From Pristionchus mayeri (Eukaryota > Nematoda > Chromadorea > Rhabditida > Neodiplogasteridae): 64,000 nt of DNA. Both the position numbers and the translations under genes were made by a program. Positions 1 to 12,840 of this stretch are shown here, piece after piece. Each line of letters begins with the position of its first letter. The stretch's first letter is position 1. Under the pieces are notes generated by a model, which saw only the letters and a list, made by a program, of their open reading frames with translations, was not told the DNA's origin and made no database searches. The stretch is taken from the NCBI GenBank assembly GCA_036245805.1, contig BTRK01000005.1, positions 48,910,553 through 48,974,552 on the forward strand. The letters run 5' to 3'.

Positions 1-236
1 AATCAATATTTCACTCTCAGTGATAAATATTATTATTTGTATCAGAATGCGATAAAACATGTTTGTCTCAAGTGGATCACTCTCACCCATCGTCATTCCG
101 GAATTCAGAATATTTGTTGAACCTTGGTCGTCAATGTTCCAAGTTGAATATGTCGGAGATTTATACATGAAATGAAATGTAATCACAACATCATGGAACC
201 CGTAAACGCTAAACATCGACTGGAAATGCATGAAAA

Positions 237-3200
237 TCAATATCCCGCAGGCCCACTCTCGTCTCCCTTCCTGAAGTCAGAATTGGCGTAGATCTGGTTG
301 TCCGTGTCCCTCAAGACTGTCGTCACCACCGTCAGATTGTCTGTCTTCTCCATGGAGTGGCCTCGGGATGCCAGATTATCGATGTATTCCTGAGAATAGA
401 GATCAGTCTAGGAAGAATCGCTGTGAAATGCGACTTCAGTAGGGGCGTTATAGACGTTAGATAAAATAATTTGCCGTTTTACTTCTATTAATGTAACGTA
501 GACTTGTCAAATTGTAGTTCTAATTTCATGTGAGAAGTAGGGGAGTTGGCGCACCTGAGGAAAGGTGGACTCGTACTGCGTCACGTTCGGCTGTAGCTGA
601 TTGTGCAATCGCGGAGCGTCAACTGCCTATTCAGAGAAGATATCAACATTTATGCCAGGACAAAGGGGAAAGGAGAGATTCAAACAATATCATTATTCAG
701 TGTTTTCAGAGAAAGTTGGTTTGGTTCTCATCCGGTGTTTTTTCATCCGAAATGGTACCGCACTCGAAAAAGAGAGAGCGATAGAGTGGGAGGAGCACCT
801 GCTTGACGTTAACGTTGAGATATAGTGCGTGCAGCGCAGTACCGGCGACTCCCGAAATGATTGTTGATCCTCCTGATCCACCCACTGCCATCAATTGCTG
901 AAGAGAAAGATCATAGTGTTGCTTTTTTTGCAGAAACTTCAAGCGATTTTACAGTCGTCATGAGACGATTACGCTTGGTGGTGTAGTGCGGTGAGGCGGA
1001 CTACTGTTTGGAATACTTATCCCTGCTGTCCAATGTATTAGGCTGTTGCATAAGTTCCTTTCTTTTTTCGTGCATGAACGTTATAATCTCCAATGTTCTT
1101 TGGAATCGACCAATCAACTAATGGTTTGTTACGGTTGATTGGGGCATGAGTACACTCTACATCGAGCACGATCTTGGTTCGATTATAACTGTGAGCATAG
1201 GCCAATTTAGATCGGAAGTCATCGTACTAGTATGTTTGATGCGAGTGTTCAATTATTCACAGCTCCGAGGAGAGCAGTGATATTGCTGAACTTGTCACAC
1301 TTTTCTAAAGCAATATGATGGGGTATCTCATGTGACATATCGCGAGAATTGCGCCTTAAAAACCCTGCATGAAATATGGGCCCGATGAGATATTCACTCT
1401 TTCTAAAAATTACGGATTCAAATTATTTGCCACATAATTCATAGACATCGATAAGAAGGGCTGAATTGTGATGGGTTGTGAAGTACCTTACCGTGCATAT
1501 ATGCATTCATATTTAGGAAAAGATTGGTCTATCCTTTCATGAGCTGAATTCTTTGAAACAAATATGTCGAGATTCACACATTGAAATCAACAGATTTGGG
1601 TATCCCCTGTTTACCACACGCATTTGAATACGGATTTTTTGCACTTAAGTGAACAATCAACTCTTGTCCTAGTACTCGATGATTCCGCAGAATCAGAATG
1701 CCACGAATTCTCGGCAACAAGTGCCCAACTCAAAATGCTAAAAATCGCCGTTTTCCGATGTTCCTTTTCTGAAACGTGCTAGCCACCGAAGATAATGAGC
1801 ACATTCAAAACCATTTCATGGGTGTAATCCACAATCAAGACTATAACACAGGGTAATCAGAATATCTCGCCTGTACACGTACTTCAGCAGAATTGTACAA
1901 AAGAAAAAAGAAAGGAACTTATGCAACAGCCTTATACTTCTAGGTTTTATCATAGTTTTGCTTAAAATTGCCTATTATAATCTCTTTGCATGTTAAAGGA
2001 AAAATCAGAGTTTCCATCTTTCCTGCCCGTGTTTTCTAGCTGGCTTCACTATTAGATGCACAATATGAACAGACGAGATAGTATGGGATAGCCAAGAGTG
2101 TCCCAACCGTAGACTGTCTAGTAAGCGAACCAAATCATAGGATAATGAGAGAGAGAGATCGAACCTGTTCGTTGTCATCGAAGATTACGATGGGACTCAT
2201 GGATGACTGCGGCCTCTTCCCTGGTTTGATGAAGTTCGCTGGGGAGGGAGGATAGTCGAAGTAGTTAGGGTGATCTGTGAAATATAAATGGTTTTAAAAT
2301 AACTTATTATCTTAATTCTGCATCTCTCGAAAAAATGAAGAAGAAATAAGGGAATAATTTTGGCAAGTATCAGCTTACCGGGGATGGAAAAGTCATCCAT
2401 TTCATCATTCCACAAGATTCCCGTTGAGGGCGATGCTCGAATTGAACCCATACTGGAAAGAACTTGATGTTATTTAGAACTCGCTGTTCTCGGGATCACT
2501 AGGATTTCCAGGGTATTAACTGTAACATAACAATATACGCGAACCTCTTGATCCTGTTTGAAAGAAGTAAAATCTTACAGCAGATTAATAGTAGACGTTA
2601 CGGACACTGCATTTCCGAACTTATCGATCACTGAGATGTGCGTGGTGCCGTGATCTACCTGAATTATCGATTGGATTGAGAGTGAGGCAAGGAGCTAACC
2701 GCCGGAGCCTCGAACGTTCCTCCATAGTACGCATCAGGATGTGTGACATCAGTGATTTGAGATCTGTAATTCGCCTTTTTCTGGTTTCAATTTCTTACTC
2801 TGGGAAATACATTTTCTGGTAGTTTTTAGGTGCGCTAAATCACCCCATTAACTAATCAACTGTGAAGCACACCTTCAACAAAAATATTTAAATTGCCCAA
2901 AATGACCTAACAGGATTTTCCCTATCCTTTCCTTCTTGTCACTATGTGCTCTAATGGGGTGGAGAGATAAGGAGCATAACTGTGCTCAATGATTGGTACT
3001 CGAAAACAACAAAAGGTGTGAAGGGACTGTCTGCAGACGAATTGACTCCTTTCGACCTGTGTGCTGCCTCACCAATCAGAACTTCGAAAGATAACGTAAA
3101 GTTATGAGACTAATGAAATCTAATGAGGAAAAAGGGCATAATTGTGTTCAATGATTGGCACTCGAAGACACAAAAAAGGTGTGAAGGGACTGATGTGTGC

Positions 3201-6200
3201 ACACAAATGAACCCGTTGCAATGTGCGCTCTCTCACACATATTATCGGCCATCCCCCCCCCTGAAGTACCGATATCAGCACAAGAATCACAACCACCGAC
3301 AAAGGCGATCACATTTTTCTTTTATGAATCCCATGTGAATCTATTTACGGTTCGCTCCCACGTGATTTGCACATGCCTCTTCTCATCTTTCTCCAAGGAC
3401 GTCCCTTGCAGGGCATTTTGGGGTATTTTGCTTAATCATAGAGCGTGTTTCAGGTGCCCCTAAATACTAACCAAATTTGTTGCGCACGGCTTAGAACGGC
3501 CAAAAAGAGAAATCAATAAATTATTGTTATTACTATTTATCACATCAGGCAGAAGTGCTCAGGTGATGTGGGGGGCATATTGTTCATAGGCTGACAGTGC
3601 CGAAATCAATAAATCAATCGTTCTCACCTGACCCATTTCGCCCACTCCGGCGTCGTGATATTCTTCGCGATCGCCATGGCATCATCGATGAAGGCCATGT
3701 CGCCCAACTTGGATCTGCCAGCGTATGCGAACTGGAAGAAATCAGATAACAGTGCCGACGTCTTGACCATTTCTTTGATTGACCATTGTATCATGTATCG
3801 ATGGTTAGTCTCTGCGGATCGATTAATACTGAACGCATTACAAGAGTAGAGCTTTCCCCACCTTCGAAGCCTCAATAAAGTGGTGGTACATAGTAGCAGT
3901 GTCCTCGAACGAATTCAGATTGTCGTACTTGTAGCTGAATCACACAAAATAAACACAACATATTAGGATGATTGCAATGTACGGTTCGCAAGAAATGATT
4001 CTCTTCGACCTCTCATATGTTAGACATTGTTAAGAGCAACTATTAAGAAGAAAGTTCCACGACTAACCCATCGAGCACATTGAGTATGCCCATCGGGACT
4101 GCAGCTCCCGCGGGCGGAGGCGGACCGCAGATGTGCCTGCCTCCCTGCAAAGTAGGAATGGTTTTGCAGGCGATGCAGGTTTTGTAGGCTTTCATCATTC
4201 TCTCACCACTCTGACCATAGAAAGAGTACGCATTATGAAGAGTCCGTTTCTTGTGACCTACCTGCAGGCTTACGGTGATCACGTCTTCATCGGGCCTGAT
4301 TATCGATTGATAGCCAGCCATGTCGTCGAGCGTTATGAGACCTCCTGGAAAGGGAGGGAAGCTCAGGATATTCTCGATTTCGAGGAACTAGGTCGGATGA
4401 AAACCCACTCGATGAGACTCAAAAACGGTTCGATTCTCCACGATTTTCAGATAATCGTTTTGTCAGGGTAGTAACATATTCTGATACTTCTGGATAAGAG
4501 TACTATTTTGGATTCATACTCGGCGGGTTCTCATTCGACCAAGTATACTCTTCTCACCATTCGCTTTAAACTCTTCCACGACCTTCTGCGCAATTTCTCC
4601 CTTGTAGAAAAGCTCTACTGGATCTGCTGAGTTAGCCACTTGCTTGAGTGTTTCCACGAAGGTTTGTCTGAAATACATTGGAGTATTCTATATGAACGAT
4701 ATCACAATTATTGTTTTCTGTTTTTGCACGCTTCCACTAAAATATGATCGAACATTGTTCGACAATACTGCTATAACTCTTACCACCACTTCATTGAAAC
4801 TTAAAAGGTCGGATCGGTAAGAATCGACCATAATGGCCATTCCCCGGACCTGTTTCGTTAGCAATGAGATTCAGGCGCCCATGCTTTGTGCGTGTGTACC
4901 CCTTGGCCCCATGTACCACAAATGGTCACTGAATTCCTGATTCCTCCTGCGCACAGGAAAAAAATGGTCACAAATGTTAAAAATCGAAATTTCATAATTT
5001 CTCAACCCGAAAAGGTGGAGTCAAAATCTCTTTGTTGTTGTTCTAGACATCACTAATAACCAAAATTTAACCATCCAAATCGAATCACACTCTACTGTCA
5101 TGGTGGTTTCACATACAAAATTTTCACTTTTTCACACATACAGTTGAAATATTGAGCGACCCCCAGGTCTTACCATGCTTAAAATGTAGCCCATTGAATT
5201 CTGCATCGAATATCGTAAAACCGATTTCAATTTCGTTTGTCCGTCATGATCTCCCTAAGGTCCGAAACTTTACGTGTCACAATTGGCTGGTCACGATTTT
5301 TCGCATTTGTCATATATACCAACATTTTTGTGTTTCTGTGGGTTTATTTATACGTTTAAATAATAATGACGTTAAATGGAACCGAAAAGAAATTTTGTGT
5401 ATCCCATTCTGTAAAGTCGTGTTTCATACCCACCGAAGTTCTCTATTTTGTGCCCCTGAAATCCAGCTAAACAAAGGCTAAACATCTGATGAGATTTTGA
5501 ACCACAAACAGGGGTCCAATCGTGAGTTCGAGAGGTAATTTTTCAGAAATTTTAAAAACTCGCGTTTTCTCAGCAGTTTTTGATCTGGATGGGCTGAAAT
5601 TGACATAATATTACTAAATTATGTAGTTTTCATCAGCCATCTCGCCATCAATTTATGTCGACAACCTCCATTTTATGATTTGGAGCATACGAAAAATTGT
5701 CTTGAAAACCGAACACCAATCACTTAAGCGAGATATATAATTACGTCGGTACATAGTACTCAGCGTGCTAGGTGTTCATTGTAGAGGATTTCATTGTGTA
5801 GCTGGATTTCAGAGGCACAAAATAGAGAACTTCGGTGGGTATGAAACACGACTTTACAGAATGGGATGCACAAAATTTCTTTTCGGTTCCATTTAACGTC
5901 ATTATTATTTAAACGTATAAATAAACCCACAGAAACACAAAAACGTTGGTATATATGACAAATGCGAAAAATCGCGACCAGCCAAATGTGACACGTAAAG
6001 TTTCGGACCTTAGGGAGATCATGACGGACAAACGAAATTGAAATCGGTTTTACGAAATTCGATGCAGAATTCAATGGGCTACATTTTAAGCATGGTAATA
6101 CCTGGGGGTCTCTCAATATTTCAACTGTATGTGTGAAAAAGTGAAAATTTTGTATGTGAAACCACCATAACAATAGAGTGTGATTCGATTTGGATGGTTA

Positions 6201-9200
6201 AATTTTGGTTATTAGTGATGTCTAGAACAAAAACAAATAGATTTTGACTCCACCTTTTCGGGTTGAGAAATTATGAAATGTCGATTTTTAACATTTGTGA
6301 CCATTTTTTTCCTGTGCGCAGGAGGAATCAGGAATTCAGTGACCATTTGTAGTACATGGGGCCAAGGGGTACACACCCACAAAGGATGGGCGCCCGAATC
6401 TCATTGCTAACGAAACAGGTCCGGGGGGAGGTCCAATCTTACCGATCCGGTCTCTCTTAAATAAAGTGTTTATCAAAACTAGGAATTTCTTTTTATTATG
6501 CGTACTATGTTCCGGCACTATGTCGGATGAGAACTATGACATCATGCCACCTATGACATATCATTGGCGGCATAACGTCATAGTTCTCATCCGACATAGT
6601 GCCCTTTGTCCCCGGTCGGACTCTATCCCCCACTCTTTATCTCTCTTTCTCACCTCGTTTTGATCTGTTCTCCAGCTTGGTACACATCGCCCGTGTCGGG
6701 GTTCACGAACGCTTTCATTGTCTCCTCATTCAGGATGTTGTCCCTCTTAGCGTTGAGAGCATGCGCGAGCGAGTGCGAGGTGGGGAATCCTGGAGAAAAA
6801 AGTATGCAAGAACGAAAAAAAATGCGAGATTTTAGTAAATATTGTGAGACTGGTCTGGCAAAAAATTATTTATGCATTCGTAAGGCATAACGTGCTTTAG
6901 AAATTTGCATTTAGAAATTTGTTCTTTGAGCCAAGCTGTGGTGAGTGTATGTATTCTTATCTGACCGCGACGCAGAGGCAACGGGACAGATCATTGCGCT
7001 TACCGATTCGAGTGGTATTACTGAGAATCTCATTTTATATTTTTTCCTCACCTTCCTTCACCAGTTCGATGGTTGGCTCGATAAGGCTCTTCCATGCCAC
7101 AGTACCACTCCCGAAGTGCGTGTATTCAGTCCACAGTCCATGGAGTTCTCCCGGGACGGCGATAGCTCTCCATCCTGAAATTTCTGCTCTCTCTCTCTCA
7201 CTCACACAACACCGCTGTTCAAAAGTGAGTGATAATTGACAGAACTAAGTTTGATCGACTCTTGATTCTCCTCATATTGCATACTAGTGATGCCAAATCG
7301 GCGCGCGCTCTCCTCGTTTCACACGCTCTCTCACAGGTCAGACAGCGCGAGAGAGCGTGTGAAACGAGGAGAGCGCGCGCCGTTTTGGCATCACTATTGC
7401 CTACCCTTATGGCATTCCTTCTAATGTAACCTTGCATAAGCCACAATCTCTCACGCTCTCGCACTCTTCCCTCACCTATTTGCGAATCATCCCAGCGGTC
7501 CTTGAACATGTTCTCATCTGCGGCTGCTGGCGCGACCTCCCGGGCATCGATCACGTGACACTTGTTAGTAGTCCTGGGATGATATTTGATCTCTACTTTC
7601 GATAGTTCTCCCTTGATCTCGTCCTTCCAGGAGATATCTTTGATATCTCACATCTAGACCTTTGTTACACATAACACTTGTTGGTAGTCCTGAGGATATA
7701 TTTGATATATTCATTATGTAATTCTCTTGTTCGTATTGAATTGTTATCGAAAATTTGTCAATGACAATTCTAATTTCGAAATCAATTATTATCAGAGAAC
7801 GCCACTCCCTTTCACATTCGAGTCATCGTTTTTATTTCATTATTTCTACCGCTTACATTATGAGCGAGCGCATAGACAAAAATTCGCATGTCTCTAATTT
7901 CAGGTTCTCCCTCTCCTTACGCATTATAGATGGTCATGAAGTGTCCTCCTCCGATGCCTGCTGAGTGTGAATCCATCACTCCTGAAATCGAGTATGATTA
8001 AGAGGGAAGGGGGGGGAGAGGGATGAGAGGGAGTAGGAGAGTAGAGGGAGTAGAGTGGAGTGGAGAGGGAGTTGAGATATAAGAGGGGGGGGGGAGAAGA
8101 TGATGGATGGGAGATGAGGGGGGAGAAGGTAGGGAATGTGAGAAGAGGGAAAGGTGAGGACGAACCAATGCAGAAAAGAGTGGCAATCGCTGCGTCCACT
8201 GCATTTCCACCCTGAAGGAGAGTGTTCCTGAAAGGGATGGATTTATCGTGATGAACAGTCTCTGGTAGAGCTCGAGAAACCTATCCTCTTCATTCTTTAC
8301 ACTCTTTCGAGCTATTGACCGACGAGAGTGTTTAGAATGAAGAGAGGGTTGTATCTTTTCTCGAACTCTAGTATCTATCAGATCAATCATAAGTCGGACT
8401 GTAACAAAACGTGAACCATTTTTTGCCACTGACTCGTCTACGACTAACTTACTGTGGAGTACTCATTTGGTCTCATTTTTTCATCTTAAAAAAATACCTT
8501 CCCAGGTTAATAATTCGTCCTAGTGCCAATTCGCTTCTCATTAGGATTGATTTCGTAAGAAATAGTGGCATCACTCTATGCGCACTCTCTTATCAGTATG
8601 GTCGATGAGACATCAAACTGATTGAAAAGAGTCAGATGTTGCATAACTCCTCAAAACAATCGCGAAATTTAAATCCTCCACCGCGTGCACAAAACACGGG
8701 TGGTTAGACAAACTCATAGGTCGCTGATAACCTTAGGGCAGGCTGTACGCTGAATTGGCCCGGACGGTAGATCACGCCTTGTATAGCTGTATTATATTTT
8801 CTTTCTTCCTTATTACAGAGCGCCGCAACGACTAATTACGAATTTTCTATATAAAATTATCTTCCCACCTTCCGATTCCTGAGCAGTACTCGTTATCGGC
8901 TGCTACTCCCGCCTTCACGTACTTGCCGAGATGCGAGGTGGAGGGAGGCGGCCATTGAGGAGTATTTTTGTCATTGTTGTTGCTCTGAAGACATTATTAT
9001 TTAGTATGGTGGGGAGAGCATAGGCTGAATAAGAGAGGTGGAGGGAGGAGGCCATTGAGGATCAGTTTTGTCGTTATTGTTCTGAATACATGATTATTTA
9101 TTATGGAGGGGAGAGCACAGGCTGAATAAGAGAGGTGGAGGGAGGAGGCCATTGAGGATCAGTTTTGTCGTTATTGTTCTGAAGAAAGAATATCGTGTAA

Positions 9201-9601
9201 GCGTTGAAAGTGGTGCCGGATAAGAGGGAGGTGGGTGTGGAGAGTCTAGCCTAAATAAGAGGGGGGAAGGGGAGAAATGGTAGGTGAACTGACATCGTTG
9301 CGAGTGAAGTAGAGTACAGCGAAGGTGATAGAAGCGGCAAGAAGTAGGATTACGATGATTCCGAGAGAGATCAGTATAGCGTACCATGTTCTGAATGAAA
9401 TCACTAATTAAATTTCCGGAATTAGCCACAAAAAATGAAAACAATGCAGTCATGCCCGTGCATATGGCAAACAATATCAAGGGCGGAGTGACTTCAGAGT
9501 TATCATCCGACCTAATGAAAAAAATGTCCGAAACCAACTCACGTTTTAGAGATCGAAATCTTAGATTTATCCTGATCGGTCAGATCTTCAGGATGGACCA
9601 T
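237..9601 (-). CDS. ggt: gamma-glutamyltranspeptidase, complete, 20 exons, 616 aa
   Basis: Type II membrane enzyme that cleaves the gamma-glutamyl bond of glutathione outside the cell and transfers it to water or an acceptor. Exons (high to low): 9543-9601, 9294-9390, 8869-8984, 8166-8227, 7921-7981, 7476-7573, 7052-7174, 6654-6789, 4558-4667, 4262-4344, 4068-4144, 3862-3934, 3628-3731, 2700-2763, 2579-2658, 2379-2452, 2165-2274, 799-897, 555-626, 237-389. All 19 junctions are GT-AG and keep phase; the sum is 1851 bases. A short cytoplasmic N-terminus is followed by one membrane span (about residues 21-45). Family motifs seen: CSGIGR, GGNAVDAAIATLFCIG, SHSAGIGGGHF, VIDAREVAP, IAVPGE, FAYAGR, GILWNDEMDDFS, QSSMSP, GGSGGSTI and C-terminal GPAGY. 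The catalytic nucleophile should be the first Thr of DHGTTHISV (Thr-426 in this model), the N-terminal residue of the small subunit after autocleavage. Length matches the animal family. The start is the only ATG that gives a cytoplasmic tail and keeps phase. Confidence 0.93.
1038..1934. mobile_element. mariner-like element with terminal inverted repeats, coding capacity lost
   Basis: Ends read TTAGGCTGTTGCATAAG at the left and the inverted CTTATGCAACAGCCTTA at the right (one mismatch), extended by AT-rich sequence to about 30 bases. TA dinucleotides flank both ends, as in Tc1/mariner insertions. The 897 base interior has no open transposase frame, so it is decayed or non-autonomous. It lies in the penultimate large intron of the transpeptidase gene. 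Confidence 0.7.
2945..3210. repeat. imperfect direct duplication of about 75 bases
   Basis: A block around 2975-3030 (CTCAATGATTGGTACTCG, then AAAGGTGTGAAGGGACTG) recurs at about 3140-3195. It lies inside a transpeptidase intron and looks like a small local duplication with no coding content. Confidence 0.55.
4385..4541. repeat. inverted-repeat MITE, 'ACTAGGTCGGATGA' family, degenerate copy
   Basis: The left end ACTAGGTCGGATGAAAACCC and right end GGTTCTCATTCGACC are inverted copies of the ends seen in many other short repeats in this window (for example 50953-51127). It sits in the transpeptidase intron between 4345 and 4557. Confidence 0.55.
4807..6452. repeat. long palindrome (foldback element), arms about 670 bases
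   Basis: Left arm (4807 to about 5480) and right arm (about 5790 to 6452) are near-identical inverted copies. They start with GGTCGGATCGGTAAGA and contain CCCCGGACCTGTTTCGTTAG and GGACAAACGAAATTGAAATC. A unique spacer of about 300 bases separates them. The arms contain mirrored short open frames that are almost certainly chance. The whole element is contained in the transpeptidase intron 4668-6653 and would fold back on itself in the pre-mRNA. Confidence 0.85.
6514..6603. repeat. 90-base hairpin MITE, GGCACTA-GTCGGATGAGAAC family
   Basis: Near-perfect palindrome opening GGCACTATGTCGGATGAGAA and closing with its inverse, CCGACATAGTGCC. The loop centre is around ATGACATATCATT. It is the cleanest copy of a family found at least eight more times in the window. 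Confidence 0.85.
7285..7396. repeat. 112-base hairpin, TAGTGATGCC subfamily
   Basis: Perfect-ended palindrome TAGTGATGCC to GGCATCACTA. The stem carries GGCGCGCGCTCTCCTCGTTT and the core CACGCTCTCTCACAGG with its inverse. A close copy lies at 53100-53211. It lies in the transpeptidase intron between 7175 and 7475. Confidence 0.85.
8266..8370. repeat. hairpin repeat, TAGAG-TCGAG subfamily
   Basis: Inverted repeat opening TAGAGCTCGAGAAACC, with stem CTCTTCATTCTTTACACTCT, closing CTCGAACTCTA. Related copies occur at 18364, 19070, 22769 and 29573. Confidence 0.7.
8935..9190 (-). repeat. three tandem copies (about 98 bases each) of a coding exon's 5' end and acceptor
   Basis: The first copy is the 5' half of transpeptidase exon 8869-8984. 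Two more copies start near 9035 and 9132 and keep a CAG acceptor and an open frame that would encode NNNDKTDPQWPPPSTS, close to the real exon's NNNDKNTPQWPPPSTS. Neither extra copy has a recognisable donor, and the frame reaches a stop, so they look like unused duplicates. Confidence 0.75.
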
Positions 9602-12600
9602 ACCTGTGTTCATAACTAAGCGGGATTAGACTGAACTAGCGTTGACCCACACTTGACTCTCCGCCCCTTTTTCACACTAAGGGAATGCTCGGGATTGCAT
9701 AAGCCACAGGCACACATTCTCTCTACCTCCCACCCTCTTGCTTCACATGCTATCTCGAGGGTAACACTGATTGTCCCCCCTTTTAATGGTCATTGTGGTG
9801 CAGGCTTTGTGATCAAGGTATGCTTTCCCTTTCATCTTGTCCTCTGGTCCGCAATTCATTGTCATGCCGATGTTTCCGATCAGGAATAATTATTTTTACT
9901 AGGGTAACGTTTTGGGCATCTCGCTACATTTTTGGGTTTTTGGGCTCGCTCCATTTTGGGTTTTGGTTCATGTATACTTCTCTTATTGGAAATGATTTCG
10001 GAGTTTCCAATAGTGCGAACAAAGAATTCCCTCTTTCATTATATTTCCAATATTTCCCCTAACGGTATTGTCATTTCCAAAAGTTATTGGAAAATACTAT
10101 ATGAGAGAACAACAAGTGATCATTTTAAACGAGTGATTTGAGCGTATGGGTAAATTCATTAGAAGGTTTGATTCAGTTTGGTTTCATCGATCAATATACC
10201 TTCAATCTCATAAACGTTCAGAGCTTGACCAATTTATTTCATTCCTAGGTACTGTGCAAGTATCGAATCACTTTTGTCCAAACTTCTTGCACTTTCAGTG
10301 ATCATTGGTCTTGATGTGATCATTTGCTATTGAATGCAAGAAAGCATCTGTACCGCTCCGCAGAATGTGCAAGCATAAACAAGTTTTATTGGCTGACAAT
10401 AATGTGATAAGATGGAGCGAAGAAAATTGGATGTTTGAGCCAGAGGAAAAAAGTGCGCGTGATTCGTATGGTTTTCGTATTGACGGAAAAAGCTCTAATT
10501 AAAGGACAAGTTTCAGTTGCGTTAAATAAACAAACCCTCATCAATCATAACGATTCAGTGAAAAATACCAATGCTACACAAATTGTCCAATAGGATGAAT
10601 CTAGTTTTTTTTAATTTTCCGATTTTCTTTTCCTACTTCTTTTTAGTAGGAAAAGATTCCCAGTAACAATCGCCCCAAAAATTTAGTTGTTTTATTATAT
10701 GTGTTGATAATAATGTGTTAATGTGTTGATAATATCATATTAAAAAGGGATACATGAACGGTTTTGAACACTCCACGGAGGTCAGATAGAGAAAATGCAG
10801 CGAATGGCGATTAAAGATATCGAAATTTCTTGGTACATCTTAATTCCAGCAGCAATTGCTTGTACTAGATAAAACGGACTCGGCAAGCCAGCGTTACTGC
10901 TGACTTGGGTTGTGCAAAAAATTTACGGTCTCTTCGTTCCGCATACTCTCTCGCCGGTCAGACAGTGCGAGAGAGTATGCGGAACGAAGAGACTGTAAAA
11001 TTGTTGAACAACCCAACTGCTGACTTGTCGAGTTGATGCTTTGTGATCGTCAATGTGTTCATGCTCAAGTGCCCTGTGCCCTGTGTTGAAAGGTAAACAG
11101 AAATACTCTCGCTGGTGAACTGGGGAGAATATATTCTTGGAAATGTACACTTTGTTAAAATATAAACAAATGAATTGCCAAAAAGCATTTGTTCAAATCC
11201 TGGCAAAGTGTCCATTTCTCAAACTATTCTGGCAACTCATCGGTGGACCCTCTCGCTCACCCTCCTCTCCCCTGTCAGTATTCTACGAACTGGCCGTGAT
11301 CCAGTATGACGTCGTCCCCTCCACTCCCCAGCCGATAAATCGGGCTGAGTGAACACCAAAAATTAGCCGGCTTGGTGCTGAATAATGATGGCATCACGAG
11401 AACTCGCCTCTTAATTCCGAGCACTTTCTCTCAGGTGTGCACATCATTTCCTATGAAGAGCGGGTGCAGTGCGACCTGTAATCAGAGCAATATTAATCGT
11501 AAAAATCGGTTTCGTTTTCTGCATCGAATTTACGTAGTCGACTAGCGCTTTGTCAGTCAAGCGCGCAGCTACGTCAGTGATTTTTGGGACTGTTCTCTGA
11601 AACTAATAATGTTTTCATTCGGAAAATATTTAAATTATTGAGTATCGTGCTCGATATGAGTAAACATATAGGTCACAGCAGCCGTTTCAACCGTTTTGAT
11701 AACTGACTTGGGGGTGTAGAAGGGGGGGGGGGGGCTAACGCCCGTGATGAGGTCTGTAAAGTGGAGATCGGTAAATGTGTTGCAGTTTTTCTTTAAAATC
11801 ACGCCATCATTAGTTGATCCGTGTGGCATTGCATGGTTGAAGCCAATCAGTCAAAATGAAACTATAATTTTGATTCTCACCCGATGATGGATTAAAATTG
11901 TGCGGTGTTGCGATTTCCAGAAAAGCGAGGATAATGAAGTAGAAACTAGTCGAGTACATGTCGATAAATGCTACTTTGAATTTTCTTTTTTTTTATGTGA
12001 CATGATCACTCTTGCTCAAATAATTGCCGTTGTTGTGTTACGGCCCTCCGAAGTGGATTGCGCCTTCTCACAACAATTGTGGCTTCTCAGTGTCACATCC
12101 ATGTTACACATGCGGAAAATATCGAATTGCACAAAACAGACCACAGACTTTTCATTCCATTCAATATCTCGCAACTCAACAGTTCAAAATATTATACTAC
12201 ATAAAGAAAATGTATTGCAAACGCTAGTTATTAGTTATTTCTGAACTCCCGGTAGTTTTCCATCATTTCAACAATTGATGCATCGAGTTTTCTAGTCCAC
12301 GATGCGACGTAAAACTGTGAATAGTAACGCAATCAATATATGCAATATATCTCCTTCTCGGATAGACGCTTTATTGCACAATCTTCTCAACTAATTCACT
12401 GTTCTTTCCCTCTCTATACTTGAGAATGCGTAGTGATCGGAGGAAATATTAATAATATTTATTATCAAATGATATAATCGTATCCCCTTTGTCATCTAGA
12501 TATGGCATCGTATTATCATGCTTATAAGTTGCCTGTAACATTTACTCCTAATCATCTTATCATATCGCATGATAAAGAATTATTATATACTAGTCCGGCT

Positions 12601-12840
12601 GTCCCCCGCCTTCGGCGGGGGCCCCGTCCTAGCGGAGTAGGTTTCGCAATCACTCGTTTCGCAACTTGTTGACGCGCGATCTATCTCCCTCCCCATTTCG
12701 TAATCGTTTCGCAACTGTTTCGCAATCCGGACACACGGAATCACACAGCGCTTTATATATAGGTATAGATCGTTGAAAAAGCGCACCTATTGTGACGGGA
12801 AGAAGTAAATATTTAGTAGAAGGAGTTGGGGAGGGATTGC
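9602..12840. other. intergenic stretch between transpeptidase and homeobox cluster
   Basis: No gene supported. It is AT-rich with short shadow frames and the hairpin at 10906-11015. A homopolymer G run lies near 11725. The upstream side of 9601 is the likely transpeptidase promoter, but no motif stands out. Confidence 0.5.
10906..11015. repeat. 110-base hairpin, TGGGTTGT subfamily
   Basis: Palindrome from TGGGTTGTGCAA to TTGAACAACCCA. The stem contains ACGGTCTCTTCGTTCCGCAT and the shared core ACTCTCTCGCCGG with its inverse. Confidence 0.85.

Noticed and set aside
5152..6173. Paired open frames of 109 and 137 codons with near-identical proteins on opposite strands
   Set aside because: They are mirror images created by the palindrome at 4807-6452, with no start context, splice signals or family match.
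7924..8429. Pro/Ser-rich minus-strand frames of 91 and 143 codons
   Set aside because: They read through an intron full of GGGAGAG repeats, with real transpeptidase exons in a different frame.
9094..9537. 147-codon minus-strand frame
   Set aside because: It overlaps the transpeptidase membrane-span exon in the wrong frame and runs into the tandem repeat.
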